A DNA stretch of 64,000 nt from Streptomyces sp. CB02959. GTDB lineage: Bacteria > Actinomycetota > Actinomycetes > Streptomycetales > Streptomycetaceae. Both the position numbers and the translations under genes were made by a program. The stretch is from the NCBI RefSeq assembly GCF_002803155.1, contig NZ_NNBP01000006.1, forward strand, positions 235,786 to 299,785, read 5' to 3'. Shown piece after piece: positions 34,512 through 40,942 of this stretch. The notes beneath the pieces were generated by a model, which made no database searches, was not told the DNA's origin, and saw only the letters and a list, made by a program, of their open reading frames with translations. Every line of letters starts with the position of its first letter. Position 1 is the first letter of the stretch.

Positions 34512-34576
34512 CGAATCGACACAGGTGCGCACGCACGATGGCGTAAGCCATCGCCCCCATCTCAGAGGGGACACTC

Positions 34577-35020
34577 GTGATCGAACAACGGCGGCACGCG
34601 TTGCCTGCCATCTACGCCCCTCCCACTGCTCCCCGGCCGATTCTGCTACTGGCCGGTGAGCCCCAATCCGCCCGGGTCGCACGCGAATACGTGCGCGAAT
34701 ACGTGCTCTTTCACGTACCGGGCGCATCCGAGGAACACCTCGAAACTACCGTCCTGGTGACCAGCGAGCTGGTCACCAACGCCGTTCGATACGGCACCGA
34801 ACCCGGCGATTTCCTCCGCGTCGTTCTCGACGCTGACGACACCCGCACGAGAGTGGAGGTACACGACCCCGTGAGACGCCGCCCCCGCCCCCGCCCCGAG
34901 TCCGAGCACCGTGACCGCGGTCGGGGACTGCTCATCCTCGACTCCTTCTGCCCCGGCGCCTGGGGAGTCTTCGACATCCCCCTCGGCAAAGCTGTGTGGG
35001 CCGAGGTGAAAGCCTCATGA
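34577..35020 (+). CDS. RsbW-like ATP-binding protein
   Basis: This 147-residue protein has a GHKL/HATPase_c_2 domain of the anti-sigma-factor kinase type. It shows the N box ELVTNAVRYG, a beta strand VEVHDPVRRRP, and the G box DRGRGLLILDSF. Such proteins bind sigma factors or phosphorylate antagonists; many streptomycete copies sit beside XRE regulators. It starts at a GTG after GGGGAC and overlaps the next gene by ATGA. Confidence 0.82.
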   Translation: MIEQRRHALPAIYAPPTAPRPILLLAGEPQSARVAREYVREYVLFHVPGASEEHLETTVLVTSELVTNAVRYGTEPGDFLRVVLDADDTRTRVEVHDPVRRRPRPRPESEHRDRGRGLLILDSFCPGAWGVFDIPLGKAVWAEVKAS

Positions 35021-35553
35021 GTGCCACCCGGCCGACCCATCCGGAAATCGCCCTCGCACTGCTCGACTTAAAGCGAAAGCACCGATCAGCACGGGCTGTT
35101 GCGGACCTCCGCAACGACGACGCGTCGATCGCCGACCTTGCATGGGCCGAGGACAGAGGCACCGAAACACTCAAGCTGATCATTACCGTTTACGGCTGGC
35201 CCGGCCACACGCTCGCCGGAGAGGCCGGCGCCGATGCGGCCTGGTGGCTCGCCCAGCACTCCGACGACCAGACACTTCAAGAGCAGGCGCTCGAACTCCT
35301 CCGGGAAGCCGTACAGGCCGGCGAAGCCACCCACCGACACTTGGCCTTCCTGACCGATCGAGTTCGTGTCCGCACCGGCCTTACACAGCTATACGGAACA
35401 GCCTTTGCCGTCGACGCAAGCGGCATTCAGGCATTCGACATCGAAGACCCCGACCATCTCGACCAGCGGCGCGCCGAGATGGGCCTCGAACCGTTCGACC
35501 AGTTCGACAAGACCGTACGTCTTCTCATCAAGCTGCCACCCGCAACAGCGTGA
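35017..35553 (+). CDS. DUF6624-like protein
   Basis: This 178-residue helical protein carries the DUF6624 pattern: LADLAWAEDRGTETL, IITVYGWPGHTLAGEAGADA, AWWLAQHSDD, LTQLYGTAF, and the closing DPDHLDQRRAEMGLEPFDQF. Its function is unknown in the family. It is coupled to the ATPase by ATGA. Its first bases (35036-35058) are repeated at 39866, where the rest of the gene is deleted. Confidence 0.65.
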   Translation: MSATRPTHPEIALALLDLKRKHRSARAVADLRNDDASIADLAWAEDRGTETLKLIITVYGWPGHTLAGEAGADAAWWLAQHSDDQTLQEQALELLREAVQAGEATHRHLAFLTDRVRVRTGLTQLYGTAFAVDASGIQAFDIEDPDHLDQRRAEMGLEPFDQFDKTVRLLIKLPPATA

Positions 35554-35687
35554 CCAGCAGAAACGGGCCGTCCCGGAGTGAGATAGTCCCCGGGCCGACC
35601 CGTTGGGATCGAGGGCACAAGCCGTCGTGCTAAACGGCTGAAGTTACGGGCCTTGGCACGCAAACACTGACAACCGACAGGAGATCC

Positions 35688-36224
35688 ATGCACACCGTTG
35701 AGTACGAAGCGAAGGCACTGGGCATCGACCCGGACGCCATGGCCGAGCGGATCAAGGCGGCCGGCGGAAGTTTCCAAGGCGAGCGCCTCATGCGCCGCTA
35801 CGTCTACGACACCGTTCCCCCGGTACCAGGCCGTTGGGTGCGCCTGCGGGACTCCGGCGGCGCGGTCACCCTGTGCGTGAAGACGATCAGCTCGGACGCC
35901 ATCGACGGCACCCGGGAGACCGAGACGACGGTCGGCTCGTTCGAGGACACGCACGCACTGCTCGCCCTGATGGGGCTCACACACCGCAGCTACCAGGAGA
36001 ACCGGCGCTCGTCCTGGCTGCTGGACGGGGTGCGGCTGGAGATCGACACCTGGCCACGTATCCCGACCTACCTGGAGATCGAGGGCGACACCGAAGAACA
36101 AGTATGGGCCGCCTTCGAACGTCTGTCCATCCCGCGTGAGGACCTGACCAGCGAGAACACGACCAAGGTGTTCGCCCGCTACGGAATCGACCTCGACTCG
36201 ATCAGCGAACTGCGCTTCACCTAG
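35688..36224 (+). CDS. CYTH-domain (class IV cyclase-like) protein, copy A
   Basis: This 178-residue protein belongs to the CYTH superfamily of class IV adenylate cyclases and triphosphatases. The N-terminal E-x-E-x-K signature is EYEAK (residues 5-9). RYVYDTVPPVPGRWVRLRDS, LCVKTI, and LLDGVRLEIDTWPRIPTYLEIEG supply the tunnel acidic and basic residues. Activity on ATP or inorganic triphosphates is possible. It is about 92 percent identical to the copy at 40025. It lies between a DUF6624-like gene and a radical SAM gene, and CAGGAG precedes the ATG. Confidence 0.85.
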   Translation: MHTVEYEAKALGIDPDAMAERIKAAGGSFQGERLMRRYVYDTVPPVPGRWVRLRDSGGAVTLCVKTISSDAIDGTRETETTVGSFEDTHALLALMGLTHRSYQENRRSSWLLDGVRLEIDTWPRIPTYLEIEGDTEEQVWAAFERLSIPREDLTSENTTKVFARYGIDLDSISELRFT

Positions 36225-36240
36225 CCCTCTTCGACAATCT

Positions 36241-36267
36241 GCCGGCGGGGCACTCGTCCCCGCCGGC
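36241..36267 (+). promoter_or_regulatory. Hairpin directly before the radical SAM ribosome binding site
   Basis: GCCGGCGGGG and CCCCGCCGGC form a perfect 10-bp stem with a 7-base loop, ending 1-2 bases before AGGAGG. It may limit read-through or translation of the radical SAM gene. Confidence 0.5.
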
Positions 36268-36279
36268 CAGGAGGCGAGC

Positions 36280-37395
36280 ATGACCAAGACCGACCCAAAC
36301 GACTTACCGATCACGGTAGTTCCGGACCGGACCCTACGCGTCAAGATCATCGACGCGTGCGGACTTGCCTGCACCTTCTGTCACAACGAAGGCACCCCCG
36401 TCACGACCGACAACCTCGGCCGCGAGGCAGGACAGTTCACCGGGTCCCCCGGCCGCTCCGGCCGGGTCTCGATCTACCTCACCACCAACGGCGCCAACTT
36501 CCTGCCGGAGCGCATCAAGGCGGACTCTGACTTCGCCCTGGCACTGGCGGCGGTGCGCGGCAGCCTCCCGACCACCGAAATCCACTTCACCGGCGGAGAA
36601 CCCACCCTCCACCCCGAACTTCCCCAACTCATCCGCATCGCACGGCGCCTCGACCTGACGGTCGGGCTCACCAGCAACGGCGAGAACGGGGCCGCCGTGC
36701 TTCCCGAGTGCGCCGCGGCCGGGCTCGACCGCATCAACCTGTCCGTGTTCGGCACCACGCCCGAGGAACTCGCCGCCGTCCAAGCACCGCGCCTAGCCTC
36801 GCCGAAACTGGCGGCGCGAAAGCTGGACGCCCTCGCTGCCACGATCGAGACCGCCACCCGGCACGGGGTGAAAGTCTCCGCAAACATCGTGATCCCGAAC
36901 CATGACCACGTGGCACGGGTACTCCGCGTCATCGAGGAACACGGGCAGGCCGTCACCGTGCGGATGCTGGTCAACCTTGAGGACGACGGGGCATCCCTCG
37001 CCGCCATGCAGGAGGTCGTCGACCGCCTCGGAGCGGTGCCCGTCCGTCGCATCGTCACCGCCGGCGCCTCCGACCAGCGCACCCGCTACCGACTCCCCGA
37101 CGGCCGCACGCTCTACGCCAAGAGCATCCGCCCCGTCCGGCTACCGGAGACCTGCGCCGGATGCCGGTTCAACAACGATCAGGACTGCCAAGAGGGGTAC
37201 TACGGCGTACGCATGTACCGCGCACAGAACGGACCCTTCATGGTCGGCGTGTGCATCCAACGCATGGACCTGTGCCTGACACTGGGCGAGTTCGTGATGA
37301 GCCAGCGCTGCGCCGAAGTCCGGGACTTCCGCGACGAGGAAACGGCCAGACTCACGGCCCTCTACCAGCCGACCGGCGCTCCCACCCCGCACTGA
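36280..37395 (+). CDS. MoaA-like radical SAM enzyme
   Basis: This 371-residue enzyme has the radical SAM cluster motif C-x3-C-x2-C at Cys27, Cys31 and Cys34 (ACGLACTFCHNEG), an SAM-binding FTGGEPTLHPEL, and a TIM-barrel pattern with LTSNGENG and INLSVFGTTPEEL. The C-terminal part has more cysteines (CAGCRFNNDQDCQEG, CIQRMDLC) that may hold a second cluster, as in MoaA and SPASM-type enzymes. The substrate is unknown. It follows the CYTH gene and the two may form one pathway. AGGAGG precedes the ATG. Confidence 0.83.
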   Translation: MTKTDPNDLPITVVPDRTLRVKIIDACGLACTFCHNEGTPVTTDNLGREAGQFTGSPGRSGRVSIYLTTNGANFLPERIKADSDFALALAAVRGSLPTTEIHFTGGEPTLHPELPQLIRIARRLDLTVGLTSNGENGAAVLPECAAAGLDRINLSVFGTTPEELAAVQAPRLASPKLAARKLDALAATIETATRHGVKVSANIVIPNHDHVARVLRVIEEHGQAVTVRMLVNLEDDGASLAAMQEVVDRLGAVPVRRIVTAGASDQRTRYRLPDGRTLYAKSIRPVRLPETCAGCRFNNDQDCQEGYYGVRMYRAQNGPFMVGVCIQRMDLCLTLGEFVMSQRCAEVRDFRDEETARLTALYQPTGAPTPH

Positions 37396-37485
37396 CCGTC
37401 GCAGTCGCACGACGGCGCACCCGCCGGGATCTCTCCCGGCGGGTGCGCCTTGTCTCGTTTCCCCAGGTCACGGGGGGTGTGTTCT

Positions 37486-37611
37486 TTGGAGAAGAAACCC
37501 GAAAAGTTCTTGATCGACCCCTCGGGTACGGTGGCCGGCCGCTTCCGCCCGCGGACCGAGCCGGAGGCGGCGGAGCTGGTCGCGGCGATCGAGGCGGCGC
37601 TCCCGGCCTGA
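37486..37611 (+). pseudogene. Glutathione peroxidase 3' fragment, copy A
   Basis: This frame of 41 codons reads EKFLIDPSGTVAGRFRPRTE, then PEAAELVAAIEAALPA, the C-terminal end of a glutathione peroxidase. The thioredoxin-fold body and catalytic Cys are absent upstream. A second, shorter fragment is at 40715-40786. It marks the right part of the duplicated segment. Confidence 0.65.
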
Positions 37612-37675
37612 TCCCCGGCCTTCCGACGGCGGGCCGGTGAGCGGGACCGGCCCGCCCGGCCGCTCGCGCAGCCAC

Positions 37676-37800
37676 GCACGATCACCGTCGACGGCCCGAT
37701 CACCGTCGCCGGGGCGTGTATGCGATCGGCGTCGTGACCGGCGTCACGTTGCAGTTCGAGGCGCGGAACGCAAAGGCCAGCGGGCCGACGGCCGACGCCG
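37676..37800 (+). pseudogene. Relic of a phage distal-tail gene
   Basis: The DNA reads TITVDGP, then after a frame break VYAIGVVTGVTLQFEARNA, closely matching ITVDGLVLRA and GYAVGVVVGGALQFEASDP in the Dit protein at 26343. The segment between these two pieces is deleted. It points to a related prophage that decayed next to the radical SAM block. Confidence 0.65.
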
Positions 37801-37866
37801 AGGCGGCGCAGGCGGTCGGCCCACCGGTTTCGACACAGCGATGCAGCCCTCAAGTCGAATCAGGCG

Positions 37867-38205
37867 TCAGCCTGACTGAGGGATAGCGGCCTTTCGGCAC
37901 GCCTCTACGGATTCCTTGGGGACTGAATTGATGATGGCCACCATGCTTTCCCCGCCCTGAGGCGCACTGAAGATATAGATCGGGTGGTGGGTGCTGATGA
38001 CGATGCTGGCCTCTGCTCCATCATGGAGCACGCCCGTGTCAAATTCCCCGAGAGAATGGCAGGGGTCGCGCAGACGCGCTGTCGCCTCGGTAGCGCTGTG
38101 AGGTCCATGAAAGCGGAAGCAGACTGTTTCGCCTGGCTCGGCGTAGACGAATTCGGGGGAAAAGCGGTGCGTTCCCCTCTTGCCGAAATCGATGCATTTC
38201 TGCAT
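37867..38205 (-). CDS. Small cupredoxin-like protein
   Basis: This 112-residue protein has a beta-rich pattern like a cupredoxin: FVYAEPGETVCFRFHGPHSA, GEFDTGVLHDGAEASIVIST, HHPIYIFSAPQGGESMVAII. A copper site with the usual Cys-x-n-His-x-n-Met order is not obvious, and there is no signal peptide. GAGGAGA precedes the ATG. A 24-bp palindrome overlaps the start codon. The fold call is tentative. Confidence 0.5.
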   Translation of the reverse strand: MQKCIDFGKRGTHRFSPEFVYAEPGETVCFRFHGPHSATEATARLRDPCHSLGEFDTGVLHDGAEASIVISTHHPIYIFSAPQGGESMVAIINSVPKESVEACRKAAIPQSG

Positions 38206-38210
38206 CGATT
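38187..38210. promoter_or_regulatory. Perfect palindrome over a start codon
   Basis: AATCGATGCA-TTTC-TGCATCGATT has perfect 10-bp arms and contains the ATG of the gene at 38205. As DNA it could be an operator; as RNA it could sequester the start. Confidence 0.5.
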
Positions 38211-38389
38211 CTCCTCTGGAACACTGCCGCTGGGGCCCGCTTTGGAACGGGCAATCGGGACGCCCTAATCCTCCCCCGTCGCATGCGCATCACACACCAC
38301 AGCGCGTGATCACCCGAGCGAGGGATCAGTTTCCCGCCGCAGCAATTCTGATCGACATCGCGTACTCACCTCGGTCCGCCGGACATTCC

Positions 38390-38992
38390 CTAATGGACCA
38401 TATTCCACATCTGGTACCGGTTGGTGTGGTTGTAGCAGGTGGTCCTGGCGACCGGGGCGCCCTGCGGGTTGCCCTGGTCCCACAGCAGGTGGTTCCGGTG
38501 TCCGTCCTGCCCGCGATCAAGGCAGAGCACCTCGTTGAGATGGGAGTCCGCCTGGTAGTTGGCAAGCTGCCAACTGTTGCGAGGGTTGCCGGAGCTGTTG
38601 CCGACCCAGGTCATGTTCCACTGATCGCGGTAGTCGCTCGAATTGCACCCGGCCGCGCCGGTTGCGAACCAGTCACCGGGAGACGAGACGGAATGCGACC
38701 ACTGGACTCGAAGGCAGTTGCCCTCCTTGCGATGGACGATTTGCACCCGGTCGTAGTAGCCACCGACGTTGCCGTCGTAGGACACGACGTTCCACCGCTG
38801 CCACGGATTTCCGGGCTGGCACGGATTGGTGTAGACATCGCTGCCGTTGGAGTCCAGGCAGTAGCCGGTGGCGTAGTCCTGGAGCATCACGTTGTACTGG
38901 TAGGTGTTCGCTTGGGCGGTGCCCGCTGTTCCCGTCACTGCGGCAGCCGCCAGCACGCCGGCCACCAGTGCCGATCTCACCTTCAATTTCAC
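38390..38992 (-). CDS. Secreted ricin-type lectin-like protein
   Basis: This 200-residue protein has a signal peptide (KLKVRS, hydrophobic ALVAGVLAAAAVTG, cleavage after TAQA). A ricin-B-like beta-trefoil follows, in three parts: YATGYCLDSNGSDVYTNPCQ, GNCLRVQWSHSV and EVLCLDRGQDGHRN, with repeated W residues (PWQRWNVV, QWNMTWVG, YQMWNMV). Six or more cysteines suggest disulphides. It should bind sugars outside the cell. It starts at a GTG after AGAGGA. The 185 bp between it and the next gene show no feature. Confidence 0.78.
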   Translation of the reverse strand: MKLKVRSALVAGVLAAAAVTGTAGTAQANTYQYNVMLQDYATGYCLDSNGSDVYTNPCQPGNPWQRWNVVSYDGNVGGYYDRVQIVHRKEGNCLRVQWSHSVSSPGDWFATGAAGCNSSDYRDQWNMTWVGNSSGNPRNSWQLANYQADSHLNEVLCLDRGQDGHRNHLLWDQGNPQGAPVARTTCYNHTNRYQMWNMVH

Positions 38993-39398
38993 CGAGAGTC
39001 CTCTCTCCCCGTACCTCAGTGGTTTTCACGAGAACCCTGGCAGGCGAGCGAACAGGCGAATAGGAGACGGGAGGTCAAGAAACGGTTCATTCCGCTCTCG
39101 GCACCCGCGCGCTCGACCCCCCGGGAGCTCCGGGTCTTCATCGCGTGCGGTGAAGACTTGATGCATTGATGCAGGGCCTGCCCCGCCTCGTTCAGGGGCC
39201 CGCCGGGGTGTCTGGGATCGGCGTCGCGTGATCCCACGGAGCTTGGACCACATCGGTATTGCGCTCATCCCATCGGACACGCCCCAGAGCCTGTCCGACG
39301 GGTCGCTCCCACGCCGCTGCCCAGTTCCGTTGCGTCCGGTAGCCAGGCGACTCCGGATCGGCTAACTTCTTCACTAGTAGTCGTGGTTCCGAAGTCTC

Positions 39399-39426
39399 GA
39401 CGCCCGCGGTTCGCGCCGCGGGCGTC
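39399..39426 (+). terminator. Hairpin upstream of the cold-shock gene
   Basis: GACGCCCGCGG and CCGCGGGCGTC form a perfect 11-bp stem with a 6-base loop. It lies at the end of a 400-bp stretch (39000-39398) in which I see no gene. It may belong to the cold-shock 5' leader. Confidence 0.55.
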
Positions 39427-39518
39427 GTGCTGTGCAGCAGTACCCGAGGACCAGGGCGATCACCTCACCCTGGGGCACTGACAAGCCAGTGCCCCCCGAC
39501 CCTGGACTAGGGGACAAC

Positions 39519-39722
39519 ATGGCAAGCGGCACCGTGAAGTGGTTCAACGCTGAAAAGGGCTTCGGCTTCATCGCCCAGGACGGCGGCGGCCCGGACGTCT
39601 TCGTCCACTACTCCGCCATCAACGCGGCTGGCTTCCGGTCCCTGGAAGAGAACCAGCCGGTGAACTTCGACGTCACCCAGGGCCCGAAGGGCCCGCAGGC
39701 GGAGAACGTCACCCCGGCCTGA
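39519..39722 (+). CDS. Cold-shock protein, CspA family
   Basis: This 67-residue OB-fold RNA chaperone has RNP1 KGFGFIAQ and RNP2 VFVHYSAI motifs and the conserved opening [13 protein letters not shown]. It is full length for the family. GGGGA precedes the ATG, and a perfect terminator follows 11 bp after the stop. The 90-base stretch after the 39399 hairpin is probably the leader. Confidence 0.94.
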   Translation: MASGTVKWFNAEKGFGFIAQDGGGPDVFVHYSAINAAGFRSLEENQPVNFDVTQGPKGPQAENVTPA

Positions 39723-39733
39723 TCCAACGTCTT

Positions 39734-39764
39734 GGCGCCCCGAACCCAGAGGGTTCGGGGCGCC
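39734..39764 (+). terminator. Terminator of the cold-shock gene
   Basis: GGCGCCCCGAACCC and GGGTTCGGGGCGCC form a perfect 14-bp stem with an AGA loop, followed by TTG. Confidence 0.85.
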
Positions 39765-40024
39765 TTGCCGTAGCCGCGCTCAGCAGCGCTGCGATCGCGG
39801 CCCTGGGGACCTCGACCAGAGTCTCGTAGTCCGGAATCTCCATCAGAATGTCCACCTGCGGCGCCCCATCCGGAAATCGCCCTCGCACCGACCGGCGGAA
39901 CGGGCCGTCCCGGAGTGAGGTGGACCCCGGGCCCGCCCGCCGGAGTCGGCCGTACAAGCCGCCGTGCCGAACCACTCAAGGTACGGACCCCGGCGCGCAG
40001 ACACTGACGACTGGCAGGAGATCC

Positions 40025-40561
40025 ATGCACACCGTCGAGTACGAAGCGAAGGCACTGGGCATCGACCCGGACGCCATGGCCGAGCGGATCCAGGCGGCCG
40101 GCGGAAGGTTCCAGGGCGAGCGCCTGATGCGCCGCTACGTATACGACACCGTCCCTCCGGTCCCGGGCCGTTGGGTGCGACTGCGGGACTCCGGCGGCGC
40201 GGTGACCCTGTGCGTGAAGACGATCAGCTCGGACGAGATCGATGGCACCCGGGAGACCGAAACGACCGTCGGTTCGTTCGAGGACACGCACGCGCTCCTC
40301 GGGCTCATGGGGCTGGCCCACCGCGGCTATCAGGAGAACCGGCGCTCGTCCTGGTTGCTGGACGGTGTGCGGCTGGAGATCGACGAATGGCCGCGCATCC
40401 CGCCCTACCTGGAGATCGAGGGCGACACCGAGGAACACGTATGGGCCGCCGCCGAACGCCTCTCCCTCGCGCGAACCGACCTCACCAGCGAGAACACGAC
40501 CAAGGTCTTCGCCCGCTACGGAATCGACCTCGGCTCCATCGGCGAACTCCGCTTCACCTAG
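40025..40561 (+). CDS. CYTH-domain protein, copy B
   Basis: This 178-residue paralogue of the protein at 35688 differs at about 15 positions. It keeps EYEAK, RYVYDTVPPVPGRWVRLRDS and the EIEG strand, so it should be active. CAGGAG before the ATG is also conserved. Unlike copy A it has no intact partner genes; only fragments remain on both sides. Retention of this gene alone suggests selection on the CYTH activity (inferred). Confidence 0.85.
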   Translation: MHTVEYEAKALGIDPDAMAERIQAAGGRFQGERLMRRYVYDTVPPVPGRWVRLRDSGGAVTLCVKTISSDEIDGTRETETTVGSFEDTHALLGLMGLAHRGYQENRRSSWLLDGVRLEIDEWPRIPPYLEIEGDTEEHVWAAAERLSLARTDLTSENTTKVFARYGIDLGSIGELRFT

Positions 40562-40585
40562 CCCTCTCCACGATCCTCCGGCGGC

Positions 40586-40712
40586 GTGTGCATCCAACGC
40601 GCGGAGCAGTGCCTGACGTTGGGCGAATTCGTTGATGAGCCAGCGCTGCGCCGAAGTCCGGGACTTCCGCGAGGAGGAAACCGCCCGGCTCACGGCCCTC
40701 TACCAGCCCACC
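40586..40712 (+). pseudogene. Radical SAM gene 3' remnant
   Basis: It reads VCIQRAEQCLTLGEFV, matching residues around CIQRMDLCLTLGEFV of the enzyme at 36280. It then shifts frame at an extra T near 40632 and continues as MSQRCAEVRDFREEETARLT. No upstream part of the gene remains. Confidence 0.75.
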
Positions 40713-40714
40713 GC

Positions 40715-40786
40715 CGCTTCCGGCCGCGGACCGAGCCTGAGGTGGCGAAGCTGGTCGCGGCGATCGAGGCGGCGCTGTCGGCCTGA
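40715..40786 (+). pseudogene. Glutathione peroxidase 3' fragment, copy B
   Basis: It reads RFRPRTEPEVAKLVAAIEAA and LSA, then stops. It matches the end of the fragment at 37486 and is joined directly to the radical SAM remnant. Confidence 0.6.
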
Positions 40787-40942
40787 TCCCCGGCCTTCCG
40801 ACGGCGCGCCGGGCCGGGGCAGGCCGGTGAGCGCGCCGCGGCCCGGCGGCAACGCGCTCGCCCCGGGGTCATCCTTCCGGGCGAATTAGACTGGTCGCAG
40901 CCGTTCCGTGTCCGCACTGTGCCAGCCCGAGAAGCCGCCTTC

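Larger units (their letters stand above)
35036..37626 (+). repeat. Segmental duplication, copy A (longer)
   Basis: This copy holds the 5' part of the DUF6624-like gene, the CYTH gene, the radical SAM gene and a glutathione peroxidase 3' fragment, in that order. The same order recurs at 39866-40803 with three internal deletions. Confidence 0.75.
39866..40803 (+). repeat. Segmental duplication, copy B (decayed)
   Basis: It begins with 23 bases identical to the start of the DUF6624-like gene (35036-35058), then skips to the sequence before the CYTH gene. It keeps that gene whole, loses most of the radical SAM gene and ends in the glutathione peroxidase fragment. The radical SAM deletion junction lies at CGGCG, present at both ends in copy A. 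Confidence 0.75.

Noticed and set aside
33019..34600. Prophage right attachment site
   Set aside because: I looked for a tRNA or a repeat of the left end, but the left end is outside the window, so no attachment sequence can be assigned.
39709..39865. Minus-strand peptide ILMEIPDYETLVEVPRAAIA
   Set aside because: It resembles part of a real protein but has no start and overlaps the cold-shock terminator. It may be another relic, but support is too weak to list.
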